Of a DNA stretch of 64,000 nt, positions 14,967 to 23,846 are shown piece by piece. The first letter of the stretch is position 1; each line of letters opens with the position of its first letter. The position numbers and the translations under genes are program-made. The notes beneath the pieces were generated by a model. That model was given only the letters and a program-made list of their open reading frames with translations, was not told where the DNA came from and searched no databases. Source of the DNA: Microbacterium imperiale (GTDB lineage: Bacteria; Actinomycetota; Actinomycetes; Actinomycetales; Microbacteriaceae); contig NZ_JAGIOK010000001.1 of NCBI RefSeq assembly GCF_017876655.1, positions 372,001 to 436,000 of the forward strand, read 5' to 3'.

Positions 14967-15005
14967 GCCATCACGTTACCCCTGGTGAGCCCAGCCTTCT
15001 CTTGC

Positions 15006-15033
15006 TTGCGGAATGTTCCGGGCTGAGTAGCGT
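15006..15033 (+). promoter_or_regulatory. Putative dps promoter
   Basis: TTGCGG (15006-15011) and TAGCGT (15028-15033) are spaced 16 bp. A GGAATGTTCC near-palindrome lies at 15010-15019 between them and may be a regulator site. dps has a leader of about 40 nt with a strong AAGGAGG site. Confidence 0.4.
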
Positions 15034-15077
15034 TTCATCCGTAGCAGGCCCCGACCTGCCGAGAAGGAGGCGCGACC

Positions 15078-15563
15078 ATGACCGACACGAACATCACCAC
15101 CCCCGCTCTCACCGCAGACCCGGAGGTCGCGGCCGCGACGGCGCAGTTCCTGACGCCCGTCGTCCACAAGATGCAGGCGCTCGTCGTCAACGGCAAGCAG
15201 GCGCACTGGAATGTCCGCGGCTCGAACTTCATCGCCATCCACGAGCTGCTCGACACGGTCGTGGCGCACGCCCAGGAGTACGCCGACACCGCCGCGGAGC
15301 GCATCGTCGCCCTCGGCCTGCCCGTCGACTCGCGGGTGTCGACGCTGGCCGACAAGACCACCACGGCCGTCCCCGCCGGCTTCGCGCAGTGGCGCGACGA
15401 GATCAAGGCCATCGTCTCCGACATCGATGCAGCCCTCATCGACCTGCAGGACGCGATCGACGGTCTCGACGAGGTCGACCTGTCGAGCCAGGACGTCGCT
15501 ATCGAGATCAAGCGCGGAGTCGACAAGGACCGCTGGTTCCTCCTCGCGCACCTCGCCGAGTGA
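15078..15563 (+). CDS. dps: Dps-family ferritin-like DNA-protection protein
   Basis: Dps forms 12-mers that oxidise and store iron and shield DNA in stress. The 161-residue protein shows the inter-subunit ferroxidase site: H43, H55, D59, D70 and E74 (KQAHWNVRG, IHELLD, EYADTAAE). The N-terminus is not lysine-rich, so direct DNA binding is uncertain. A GAAGGAGG ribosome site precedes ATG 15078. A strong hairpin follows, so it is monocistronic. Confidence 0.96.
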   Translation: MTDTNITTPALTADPEVAAATAQFLTPVVHKMQALVVNGKQAHWNVRGSNFIAIHELLDTVVAHAQEYADTAAERIVALGLPVDSRVSTLADKTTTAVPAGFAQWRDEIKAIVSDIDAALIDLQDAIDGLDEVDLSSQDVAIEIKRGVDKDRWFLLAHLAE

Positions 15564-15589
15564 CGCGTCCCGCTCACTGATCACGCCGC

Positions 15590-15623
15590 GAAGGCCCCGG
15601 ACCAGCATCGGTCCGGGGCCTTC
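15590..15623 (+). terminator. Terminator of dps
   Basis: A 14-bp perfect stem GAAGGCCCCGGACC/GGTCCGGGGCCTTC (15590-15603 with 15610-15623) and a 6-nt loop lies 26 bp past the dps stop. It can also end the leftward amidohydrolase transcript, whose stop is at 15657. Confidence 0.85.
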
Positions 15624-15656
15624 GACGTGGGCGTGCCGCGCGACGCGATCCGCGCG

Positions 15657-17156
15657 TCAGGCGACGTGGGTCGCGCGGCCCGCGAGCAGCGTTGCCTGAA
15701 CGCCGGTCACCCGCATCTCGACCGCGGTCGCCGCCGCCACGGGGTCACGGTCGACGACGATGAGATCGGCGACGTCGCCCGGCGCGATCGCCGAGCCGGT
15801 CTCCGAACCACCCGACGTCGAGGCGGCCAGGGCAACCGAGGCCGCGACGCGCTGGTGCGGACGCCACGCCTCGCGGTCGTCCCCGGTGCGGAACACCGCC
15901 GCCGCCATCGTCGACCAGGGATCGAGGGATGCCACCGGCGCATCCGATCCGAAGAGGAGGTTGGCACCCGCATCCGCCAGCTCGCGCATCGGATAGGCGA
16001 CCGAGGTCTGTCCGGCCCAGTACTCCTCGGCCATGTCCCGGTCGTCCACCGCGTGGGCGGGCTGGACGCTCGCGGCCACGCCGAGCCGGGCGAAACGGGG
16101 GATGTCGGCGTGGGCGACGAGCTGAGCGTGCTCGATCGTGCCGGTCGCCCCCGTCAGCGCGAACGCGTCGAGCGCATGAGTGTTCGCCACGTCGCCGATC
16201 GCATGGACCGCGCACGCGATGCCCGCGCCGGTGGCGCGCCGCATCAGCTGCACGAGTTCGTCCGGCGGCACCGTCATGACGCCGAAGTCGGTCGCCTGGC
16301 CGGGGTAATGGTGCGAGCACGCGGCGGTGCGCGTCCCGAGCGAGCCGTCGGTGATGACCTTGAACGGCCCCATCCGCACGAGTCCGCGCTGATCGATCGC
16401 ATCGCCCGTGGCCAAGCCCGCGGCGATGGCGCGCTCGAGGGAGCTCGCATACACGCCGAACGAGACGCGCACCGCATCGAAGCCGCGCGCGAGACGGCGC
16501 TGCCAGGCCTCCGGGTTCCACGCCATGTCGAGGTCGACGATCCCGACGACGCCGCGAGCCGCCGCCCGGTCCATCGCGTCGATCACGGCGGCGTCCGCGA
16601 GGTCGACGTCGAGAGCGTTCAACCGGCGGGAGATCTCGAACGCCGGTTCTTCGCGCAGGATGCCGTCGTCGGAGCTCATTCCCTCGCGCCGAAGAGCCGC
16701 CGAGTTCAGCCACACGCTGTGGACGTCGGAATTGATGAGGTAGGTGGGGACGTCGCCGGTCGCCGCGTCGAGGAGCTCGAGCGTCGGTGTGTCGCGCCAG
16801 AGAGCGTCGCGGTACCCCGATCCGACGCGGCGCCCGTCGTCGCCGACCGGTGCGGCGCCCATGACCGCCGCCGCCTGAGCGGCGGAATCCAGGCCGTCGA
16901 GCACGACACGGCGCGACGCGAGTGCCCACTGCACGGTGTGGATGTGGTGGTCCCACAGCCCCGGCAGCAGCCAGCCGCCGGCTCCGTCGATCACGGCCCC
17001 GGTCCGCGGCAACGCCCCCGCCGGGGCGATGTCGGCGACGACCCCGTCGACGAGATGGACGTCGACGAGGTCGGTCCCGAACGGATCGGTGCGGCCCGGA
17101 CCGGTCAGGCGGACGTTCGCCACGACACCGATCGAGGCGCCGCGCTCGACGCTCAT
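15657..17156 (-). CDS. YtcJ-type amidohydrolase
   Basis: The 499-residue protein belongs to the metal-dependent amidohydrolase superfamily. It has the composite beta-sandwich with VIDGAGGWLLPGLWDHHIH (HxH metal ligands), a long insertion as in YtcJ/NfdA proteins, TDGSLGTRTAA, HAIGD (histidine ligand), IEHAQLV (histidine ligand) and FGSDAPVASLDPW (aspartate ligand). These enzymes hydrolyse amide or formamide bonds; the substrate is unknown. The start ATG 17156 overlaps the stop of the paiB-like gene (ATGA), so it is the last gene of a leftward unit beginning at rpiB. Confidence 0.88.
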   Translation of the reverse strand: MSVERGASIGVVANVRLTGPGRTDPFGTDLVDVHLVDGVVADIAPAGALPRTGAVIDGAGGWLLPGLWDHHIHTVQWALASRRVVLDGLDSAAQAAAVMGAAPVGDDGRRVGSGYRDALWRDTPTLELLDAATGDVPTYLINSDVHSVWLNSAALRREGMSSDDGILREEPAFEISRRLNALDVDLADAAVIDAMDRAAARGVVGIVDLDMAWNPEAWQRRLARGFDAVRVSFGVYASSLERAIAAGLATGDAIDQRGLVRMGPFKVITDGSLGTRTAACSHHYPGQATDFGVMTVPPDELVQLMRRATGAGIACAVHAIGDVANTHALDAFALTGATGTIEHAQLVAHADIPRFARLGVAASVQPAHAVDDRDMAEEYWAGQTSVAYPMRELADAGANLLFGSDAPVASLDPWSTMAAAVFRTGDDREAWRPHQRVAASVALAASTSGGSETGSAIAPGDVADLIVVDRDPVAAATAVEMRVTGVQATLLAGRATHVA

Positions 17157-17806
17157 CGAGCTCCTCCCCGAGCCGCGCGCATGGCGCTGTGGGCGCGGCG
17201 CATCTCGGCGGCCAGACGCGGGTCGGCGTACGGGGTGGTGCCGGTCTCGAGCCGGTCCATGATCGTGTCGACGACCTCGTCCGGGCGGTTCTGACTGAGC
17301 TTGCGCTTCGCGCTCACCCGATCGGGCGTCAGCCGGAAACCGACGGTGCCCCGTTCGAGTCGTCGCACGAACTCCTCGTCGTTCGGGTGGGCCAGCATCG
17401 GGCGGGGATCGGGCGTCTGCGATTCCAAGCGGTCGACGAGCCGGTCGAGCACCCGAAGGTTCTCCTCGGTGTCGAGGATCTCGGGCACGCCGGCGAGATG
17501 AACCGCCACGAAGTTCCACGTCGGGACGGCGGGCGCATCGCCGTACCAGCTCGGCGAGATGTAGCCGTGCGGACCGGCGAACACCACGAGGAGCTCACGC
17601 TCGCCGAGCCCGTGGACGACGTCGTCGGGGCGGCCGACGTGCCCGACGATGGTCAGGTCGTCACGGTCCTCGTCGAGCAGCACGGCGTAGTGCGACGCGA
17701 CGAGCCCGTCGGGGGTCGAGCTCACGAGGGTCGCCCAGGGGTTCTCGTCGATCGTCCGGCGCAGCTCGGCGACATCCGTCATCGCGAAGCTCGGGTTCTG
17801 TCTCAT
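17153..17806 (-). CDS. PaiB-family FMN-binding regulator-like protein
   Basis: The 217-residue protein matches the PaiB/FMN-binding negative regulator family: RQNPSFAMTDVAELRRTIDENPWATLVS at the N-terminus, GHVGRPD, GPHGYISPSWYG and TWNFVAVHLAG. PaiB in Bacillus represses protease and sporulation genes, but most members are flavin-binding split-barrel proteins of unknown role. It lies 4 bases after the nei-like stop and overlaps the amidohydrolase start. Confidence 0.88.
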   Translation of the reverse strand: MRQNPSFAMTDVAELRRTIDENPWATLVSSTPDGLVASHYAVLLDEDRDDLTIVGHVGRPDDVVHGLGERELLVVFAGPHGYISPSWYGDAPAVPTWNFVAVHLAGVPEILDTEENLRVLDRLVDRLESQTPDPRPMLAHPNDEEFVRRLERGTVGFRLTPDRVSAKRKLSQNRPDEVVDTIMDRLETGTTPYADPRLAAEMRRAHSAMRAARGGAR

Positions 17807-17810
17807 CGCA

Positions 17811-18815
17811 TCATCTCTGGCAGTTCGGGCACCAGTACAGCTTTCGCGCGCCCATCTCTTCGAGCAGGATCGCGGTGCCGCACACGCGGCAGGGCAGGCC
17901 GGCGCGGTGGTACACCCAGTGCCGGTCGTCGCGGTGGGCCATCGCGCGACGCCAGGCCTCGGGGTCGAGGTCGTCCATCGTCATCATCTGGCCGGTCTCG
18001 ACGCCGATCGCCAGCAGTCGCACCCAGTCCCGCCACAGCTCCCGCACCGTCTCCTCCGGGACGTCACGCCCGGGGGTGTGGGGGTCCAGGCGCGCACGGA
18101 AGAGCATTTCGGCGCGGTACACGTTGCCGATGCCGCTCACGACGTTCTGGTCCATCAGCAGCAGACCGATCGGGGTCGGCTTGCGCCGCACGACGGCGGT
18201 GAAGCGCTCCTCACCCGCGGCGGGGTCGTCGACGAGCGGATCGGGTCCGAGCTTCGCGATGGTCGCCCGCACCTCGTCCGGGGTCTGCAGCTGACACGCC
18301 GTCGGGCCGCGCAGGTCGGCGCACGTGACGTCGGTGAGCAGGCGCAGCCGCACCTGTCCGACGACCGGCGGCGGCCATTCGGCCTCATCCACGTCGTCGT
18401 CGTCGAGACCCGTCGTCTGCTCGCTCATCCGCACCCGGACGCGGGTCCGCCGCGGCGCGCCGATCGAGGTCAACGAGTTCTCGCCCGCCGTGTCGAAGAT
18501 GCGGTCCACATCCGTCCCACGCTGATTGGTGTGGCCCATCCGGCCGTTCGCCGAGGCGATGGTGGCGTCGGCCAGCACCTCGCCCGCGAAGTCCCACGCG
18601 CCGTACATCCCGAGGTGCACCCGCAGCCAAACGTCGCCCTCGAAGTTCAGGAACATCTGTTTGCCGACGGCGCGCACGGCGACGGCCTCGCGGCCATTGA
18701 GCACCGCGGCGCCCTCGGCGAAGCGACCCTGCGGACTGGATGCCGCGACGGTGCGCCCCACGATGTTGCGGTCGAACTGCCGGGCGATGCGGTGGACGGA
18801 ATGCCCCTCGGGCAT
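17811..18815 (-). CDS. nei: Fpg/Nei-family DNA glycosylase-AP lyase
   Basis: The 334-residue base-excision enzyme begins MPEGHSVHR, with P2 as the Schiff-base nucleophile and E3 as general acid; the H2TH region contains LLLMDQNVVSGIGNVYRAEML and the C-terminal zinc finger is CRVCG...WCPNCQ. MPEGH rather than MPELP is typical of Nei (endonuclease VIII)-type actinobacterial proteins that remove oxidised pyrimidines. An acidic insertion (DDDDVDEAEWPPP) breaks the middle. Its ATG shares one base with the rpiB stop. Confidence 0.92.
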   Translation of the reverse strand: MPEGHSVHRIARQFDRNIVGRTVAASSPQGRFAEGAAVLNGREAVAVRAVGKQMFLNFEGDVWLRVHLGMYGAWDFAGEVLADATIASANGRMGHTNQRGTDVDRIFDTAGENSLTSIGAPRRTRVRVRMSEQTTGLDDDDVDEAEWPPPVVGQVRLRLLTDVTCADLRGPTACQLQTPDEVRATIAKLGPDPLVDDPAAGEERFTAVVRRKPTPIGLLLMDQNVVSGIGNVYRAEMLFRARLDPHTPGRDVPEETVRELWRDWVRLLAIGVETGQMMTMDDLDPEAWRRAMAHRDDRHWVYHRAGLPCRVCGTAILLEEMGARKLYWCPNCQR

Positions 18816-19360
18816 CAGCCCGCTTCCGGGTCGAACGAGTCGCCGGCCGGGAGCGGGGAGGTCGCCTCACGGCCGTCCTCGCGCGGGTCCGGGAGCAGGC
18901 TGCCGTCGGCCTCGTACGCGGCGAGCTGACCGATACGACGGGCGTGCCGCTCTTCGCCGCTGAAGGGCGTCGCGATGAAACGGTCGATGAAGGCGACCGC
19001 CTCGTCGAACGTGTGCTGGCGCGCCCCGATCGAGATCACGTTGGCGTCGTTGTGCTCGCGGGCGAGCTCGGCGGTGGCGAGGTTCCACACCAACGCCGCA
19101 CGCACGCCGTGCACCTTGTTCGCCGCCATCTGCTCGCCGTTGCCGGACCCGCCGAACACCACGCCGAGCGCTTCGACACCGGCCTGCTGGTCGCGCACGA
19201 CCGCCTGTGCCGCACGGATGCAGAACGACGGATAGTCGTCGAGGGCGTCGTACTCGACCGGGCCATGGTCGACGACCTCGTGACCGTGTTCGGCGAGGTG
19301 GTGCTGAAGCTGGGTGGAGAACTCGAGACCGGCGTGATCGGTCGCGATATGGATGCGCAT
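18815..19360 (-). CDS. rpiB: Ribose-5-phosphate isomerase B
   Basis: The 181-residue enzyme interconverts ribose-5-phosphate and ribulose-5-phosphate in the pentose phosphate pathway. MRIHIATDHAGLEFSTQL with the D-H pair, GVVFGGSGNGEQMAANK (the anion-hole loop; serine instead of cysteine, as in actinobacteria) and the helix NDANVISIGARQH are diagnostic. A C-terminal 30-residue extension is low complexity. ATG 19360 lies 6 bases after TAGGAT (19367-19372), so it is leaderless and heads the rpiB-nei-paiB-amidohydrolase unit. Confidence 0.95.
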   Translation of the reverse strand: MRIHIATDHAGLEFSTQLQHHLAEHGHEVVDHGPVEYDALDDYPSFCIRAAQAVVRDQQAGVEALGVVFGGSGNGEQMAANKVHGVRAALVWNLATAELAREHNDANVISIGARQHTFDEAVAFIDRFIATPFSGEERHARRIGQLAAYEADGSLLPDPREDGREATSPLPAGDSFDPEAG

Positions 19361-19472
19361 GGCACCATCCTATGAACGTGCGGGCCGCAGACGCGTAGGC
19401 TGGCACGGTTGCCGTCGGCGCCAGCAGCGCACGGCCGCCAAACCTCACCCCGACCCTGGGAGCAGAACGCAC

Positions 19473-22019
19473 GTGCCTGGAGAGAACCTCACCCGCATCG
19501 AGGCGCAGGAGCGCCGCGCGATCGTCGACACGCAGTCGTACGACGTCGCCCTCGACCTGACCGTCGGCGCGGAGGTGTTCCGCTCCCGCGTGGTCGTCCG
19601 CTTCGCCGCGACGGAGGGCGCCTCGACCTTCATCGACCTCATCGCTCGCGAGGTCCGCGAGATCACGCTCAACGGACGCACCATCGACACCGGAGCGTTT
19701 GCCGACTCGCGGATCGCCCTCGACGGTCTCGCGGCGCAGAACGAGCTCATCGTCGACGCCGACTGCCTGTACACGAACACGGGCGAGGGGCTGCACCGCT
19801 TCGTCGATCCCGTCGACGGCGAGGTGTACCTCTACTCGCAGTTCGAGGTGCCCGACTCGCGGCGCGTGTTCGCCGTCTTCGAGCAGCCCGACCTCAAGGC
19901 CGAGTTCCGCTTCACCGTGACCGCGCCGGCAGAGTGGAAGGTCGTGTCGAACTCCCCCACGCCCGAGCCGGTCCGCGGCGATGCGGGCACCGCCACGTGG
20001 GCGTTCGAGCCCACTCCCCGGATCTCCTCGTACATCACCGCGCTCGTGGCCGGTCCGTACGAAGAGGTCTTCTCGGAGCTCACGAGCGCCGACGGCCGCG
20101 TCATCCCGCTCGGGGTGTACGCCCGCAAGAGCCTCTGGCAGTACCTCGACGCCGACTACGTCTTCGAGAAGACTCGCCAGGGCTTCGCGTACTTCGAGGA
20201 CAAGTTCGGTGTGCCGTACCCGTTCGCCAAGTACGACCAGCTCTTCGTCCCCGAGTTCAACGCGGGCGCCATGGAGAACGCGGGCGCGGTGACCTTCACC
20301 GAGACGTACGTCTTCCGCTCGAAGGTCACCGACGCCGTCAAGGAACGTCGCGTCGTGACGATCCTCCACGAGCTCGCCCACATGTGGTTCGGCGACCTCG
20401 TCACGATGAAGTGGTGGAACGACCTCTGGCTCAACGAGTCGTTCGCCGAATGGGCGTCGACGATCGCGACCGCCGAGGCCACCGAGTGGACTGAGGCCTG
20501 GACCACGTTCAACGCGATGGAGAAGACCTGGGCGTACCGCCAGGACCAGCTGCCCTCGACCCACCCCGTCGTCGCCGAGATCAACGACCTCGAGGACGTC
20601 CAGGTCAACTTCGACGGCATCACCTACGCCAAGGGCGGCTCGGTTCTCAAGCAGCTCGCGGCCTGGGTCGGTGTCGAGGCCTTCTTCGCCGGCGTGTCGG
20701 CCTACTTCCGCAAGCACTCCTGGGGCAACACCGAGCTGAGCGACCTGCTCACCGAACTCGAGGCCACGAGCGGCCGCGAGCTGGGCACGTGGTCGAAGAA
20801 GTGGCTCGAGACGGCGGGGGTCAACACCCTCGAGCCCGAAATCACGACGGATGCCGACGGCACCATCACTCGCTTCGCCATCGTCCAGACGGCGCCCGCG
20901 GACTACCCGACCATCCGCCCGCACCGCCTGGGCGTCGGCTTCTACTCGCTGCGCGACGGCGCGCTCGTGCGCACGCATCACATCGAGCTCGACGTCGACG
21001 GCGACCTCACCGAGGTCCCCGAGCTGAAGGGGCGGACGCAGCCCGACCTGGTGCTGCTCAACGACGACGACCTCGCCTACGCGAAGATCCGCCTCGACGA
21101 CCGGTCGCTCCGCACGGCCATCGAGCACCTCGCGGAGATCAGCGACCCGCTCGCCCGCTCGCTGGTGTGGGGTGCGGCGTGGGACCAGACGCGCGACGCC
21201 GAGGCCTCCGCCACGGACTACATCGATCTCGTCCTGCGCAACATCGGCAGCGAGACCGAGTCGACCACGGTCCGCACGACGCTGGCCCAGCTGCAGCTGG
21301 CGGCGAACTCCTACGTCGCACCCGAGACTCGCGACGCCGCTCGCGCGCGGGTGGCCGACGGGCTGTGGGCGCTCGCCCAGCAGGCGGAGGCGGGCAGCGA
21401 CAGCCAGCTGCAGTTCGTCACCGCCTTCGCCTCGGCCGCAGCCACCGCCGAGCACGCCGAGGTGGTCCGCAGCCTGCGCTCTGGCGAGACGGCCCTCGCC
21501 GGCCTCGACATCGACGCCGACCTCTCGTGGGCGCTGCTGGTGTCGCTGGCGGCGTCCGGGGCTGTGTCCGCTGACGAGATCGATGCGGCGCTCGCAGCGG
21601 ACAACACCGCCAAGGGCGGCGAGTTCGCGGCTCAGGCCCGCGCCGCTCTGCCCACGGCCGAGGCCAAGCGCGCCGCCTGGACCTCGCTCGTCGAGCAGGC
21701 CGACCTGCCGAACACCGTCGTGCGCTCCGCAGCCGTGGGCTTCACCCACCCCGCCGGAGTCGCGCTCCTCACGCCGTACATCGAGGAGTACTTCGGGATG
21801 CTGCTGCCGATCTGGGAGTCGCGCACGTACCAGATCGCGCAGTACCTGATCGTGGGGCTGTACCCCGCCGCTCTGGCGAACGTCGAGCTGCGCACTGCGA
21901 CACGCGCCTGGCTGTCGCAGCACGGCGACGCCCCCGCAGCCCTGCGCCGCCTCGTCGCCGAGAACCTCGCCGGCGTCGAGCGGGCCCTGTCGGTGCAGGA
22001 GCGCGACGCGCAGGACTGA
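19473..22019 (+). CDS. pepN: Aminopeptidase N (M1 family)
   Basis: The 848-residue zinc aminopeptidase removes N-terminal residues from peptides in the cytoplasm. GAMEN is at 265-269 and the zinc site HELAHMWFG at 299-307 with third ligand E322 in LNESFAEW. The N-terminal saddle domain and C-terminal ERAP1-like helical domain are both full length. I chose GTG 19473 because a GGGAGC site lies 8 bases upstream and the conserved protein starts at PGENLTRIEA. A hairpin terminator follows. Confidence 0.96.
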   Translation: MPGENLTRIEAQERRAIVDTQSYDVALDLTVGAEVFRSRVVVRFAATEGASTFIDLIAREVREITLNGRTIDTGAFADSRIALDGLAAQNELIVDADCLYTNTGEGLHRFVDPVDGEVYLYSQFEVPDSRRVFAVFEQPDLKAEFRFTVTAPAEWKVVSNSPTPEPVRGDAGTATWAFEPTPRISSYITALVAGPYEEVFSELTSADGRVIPLGVYARKSLWQYLDADYVFEKTRQGFAYFEDKFGVPYPFAKYDQLFVPEFNAGAMENAGAVTFTETYVFRSKVTDAVKERRVVTILHELAHMWFGDLVTMKWWNDLWLNESFAEWASTIATAEATEWTEAWTTFNAMEKTWAYRQDQLPSTHPVVAEINDLEDVQVNFDGITYAKGGSVLKQLAAWVGVEAFFAGVSAYFRKHSWGNTELSDLLTELEATSGRELGTWSKKWLETAGVNTLEPEITTDADGTITRFAIVQTAPADYPTIRPHRLGVGFYSLRDGALVRTHHIELDVDGDLTEVPELKGRTQPDLVLLNDDDLAYAKIRLDDRSLRTAIEHLAEISDPLARSLVWGAAWDQTRDAEASATDYIDLVLRNIGSETESTTVRTTLAQLQLAANSYVAPETRDAARARVADGLWALAQQAEAGSDSQLQFVTAFASAAATAEHAEVVRSLRSGETALAGLDIDADLSWALLVSLAASGAVSADEIDAALAADNTAKGGEFAAQARAALPTAEAKRAAWTSLVEQADLPNTVVRSAAVGFTHPAGVALLTPYIEEYFGMLLPIWESRTYQIAQYLIVGLYPAALANVELRTATRAWLSQHGDAPAALRRLVAENLAGVERALSVQERDAQD

Positions 22020-22034
22020 GTCGACCCAAGCGCA

Positions 22035-22064
22035 GCGGGCGTCATACTCCGGTATGACGCCCGC
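22035..22064 (+). terminator. Terminator of pepN
   Basis: GCGGGCGTCATAC (22035-22047) pairs perfectly with GTATGACGCCCGC (22052-22064) across a TCCG loop, 16 bp after the pepN stop. Confidence 0.85.
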
Positions 22065-22124
22065 CGCGCGTTCCGGTACGAGGAGCCGACGACGCGGCCC
22101 ACATCGCGTCGATAGCGTGGGCGC

Positions 22125-23039
22125 ATGATCGTTGCAGAAGGCCTCACGAAGAGGTACGGAGACAAGACCGCGGTCGACGGCGTCAGCTTCACGGTTCCGT
22201 CGGGGAGGGTGACGGGGTTCCTCGGGCCGAACGGTGCCGGAAAGTGCACCACGATGCGCATGATCGTCGGACTCGATCGCCCGTCCTCGGGGCGCGTCAC
22301 CATCAACGGACGCGACTACCGCTCGTTGCGCTCCCCGCTCACCGAGGTCGGCATCCTCCTCGACGCCAAGGCCGTGCACACCGGCCGCAGCGCACGCAAT
22401 CACCTGCGGGCGATGGCGGCGACGCACGGCATCCCGCGCTCCCGTGTGGACGAGGTCATCGAGATCACCGGGCTCGGTTCGGTCGCGGGCAAACGCGCGG
22501 GCAAGTTCTCGCTGGGCATGGGCCAGCGGCTCGGGATCGCCGCCGCGCTGCTCGGTGATCCGCAGACCCTCATCCTCGACGAACCCGTCAACGGACTCGA
22601 CCCCGAGGGCGTGCGCTGGGTGCGGCAGTTCGTGCGCGGACAGGCCGCCCAGGGGCGCACCGTCCTGCTCTCGAGCCACCTGATGAGCGAGATGGCCCTC
22701 ACCGCGGACCACGTCATCGTGCTCGGGCGCGGACGAGTCCTCGCCGACGCCGGCATCGACGACCTCGTCCGGGCCTGGACCACCAACACCGTCACCGTCC
22801 GCAGCCCGCGCGCGGACGACCTCGCGCGCCTGCTCGCAGGCCCCGACGTCTCCGTGACGAGCGGGGAGGCCGGGGTGCTTCAGGTTTCCGGGATCGGTGC
22901 CCCAGCGATCGGCGACACGGCCGCGGCCAACGGCATCCCGCTCCACGAGCTGACCCCGCGCGTCGGGTCGCTCGAAGACGCCTACCTCGCCCTGACCGAG
23001 GGGTCCGTCGAATACCAGACGAAGGGGGCCGTGCGATGA
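22125..23039 (+). CDS. ABC transporter ATP-binding protein with Cys in Walker A
   Basis: The 304-residue ATPase of a CcmA/DrrA/BcrA-type exporter has Walker A GPNGAGKCT (34-42), signature FSLGMGQRLG, Walker B LILDEP and the D-loop NGLDPEG. Residue 41 directly after the Walker lysine is Cys (TGC) where Ser or Thr normally helps bind magnesium, which may weaken ATP hydrolysis; the codon is one base from TCC. It overlaps the permease gene (ATGA) and forms an operon with the two-component pair downstream. ATG 22125 follows TAGCGT (22113-22118) by 6 bases, so the operon is probably leaderless. Confidence 0.92.
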   Translation: MIVAEGLTKRYGDKTAVDGVSFTVPSGRVTGFLGPNGAGKCTTMRMIVGLDRPSSGRVTINGRDYRSLRSPLTEVGILLDAKAVHTGRSARNHLRAMAATHGIPRSRVDEVIEITGLGSVAGKRAGKFSLGMGQRLGIAAALLGDPQTLILDEPVNGLDPEGVRWVRQFVRGQAAQGRTVLLSSHLMSEMALTADHVIVLGRGRVLADAGIDDLVRAWTTNTVTVRSPRADDLARLLAGPDVSVTSGEAGVLQVSGIGAPAIGDTAAANGIPLHELTPRVGSLEDAYLALTEGSVEYQTKGAVR

Positions 23040-23845
23040 GCGCGACGACCGTCCAGAGCGCGCCGCCCGCGGCGCCCGCCGCCACCGGCTACCGACTGTC
23101 GGCCGGCCGATTGGTGCGCAGCGAGTTCATCAAGCTGCTGACCCTCCGCTCGACGTGGTGGTCGCTCGGGGTGACGGCGGCTCTCGCGATCGGCATCTCG
23201 CTGCTGATGGCGTGGGCGTCGACCGACTTCGGCGGCGACTTCAACCCCGTGCTGGCGATCACCGCGCCAATGCAGTTCACCATGCTGGTCGCCGGCATCC
23301 TCGGCGCGATGGCCATCACCGGTGAGTACTCCACCGGCATGATCCGGTCGACGTTCGCGGCCGAACCGCGGCGCGGCGCGGTCCTCGCAGCGAAGGCCGT
23401 CGTCGTCGCGGTGCTGCTCGCCGTCACGACCGTGGTCACCTCGACCGTCGCTCTCCTGGCTTCCGCCCCCATCTTCGGCGACCGCACGCTGGACTGGGGC
23501 GCGCCCGAGCAGTCGATCGTCCCGCTCGCGCTCGGCGTCCTCGCCATGGCCACCTTCGCCCTGCTCGGGCTCGGCTGGGGCTTCATCATCCGCAACGGCG
23601 CCGGCGCGATCGCGGCGACGGTGGGAATCCTGTTCGTCCTGCCCATCGTGCTGAGCCTGTTCGCGCTCGGCGGCGAGTCGTGGGCGTGGATCGTCGACCT
23701 GGGACAGTACCTCCCGGCCGCGGCCGCTCAGGTCGTGACCTCCCCCGCGCCCGACGACTTCTGGCCCGCGCTCATCACACTGCTCGCCTGGCCCGCGGCG
23801 ACCCTCCTGGGCGGCTGGGCCGTGCTCCGCACGGGCGACGCGTAG
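23036..23845 (+). CDS. ABC-2-type transporter permease
   Basis: The 269-residue membrane protein has about six hydrophobic segments after a cytoplasmic N-terminus (LVRSEFIKLLTLRSTWWSLG, the typical start of ABC-2 permeases in actinobacteria). It pairs with the overlapping ATPase gene to form an exporter, perhaps for a lipid, peptide or drug. The kinase gene begins one base after its stop, so expression of exporter and sensor is linked. Confidence 0.9.
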   Translation: MSATTVQSAPPAAPAATGYRLSAGRLVRSEFIKLLTLRSTWWSLGVTAALAIGISLLMAWASTDFGGDFNPVLAITAPMQFTMLVAGILGAMAITGEYSTGMIRSTFAAEPRRGAVLAAKAVVVAVLLAVTTVVTSTVALLASAPIFGDRTLDWGAPEQSIVPLALGVLAMATFALLGLGWGFIIRNGAGAIAATVGILFVLPIVLSLFALGGESWAWIVDLGQYLPAAAAQVVTSPAPDDFWPALITLLAWPAATLLGGWAVLRTGDA

Positions 23846-23846
23846 G

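Noticed and set aside
18867..22946. A 1,359-codon leftward open frame opposite pepN and the ABC genes
   Set aside because: It is an antisense shadow of high-GC genes with strong codon bias; its product is Arg/Gly/Val/Asp-rich low complexity with no domain, while pepN on the other strand has complete active-site motifs.
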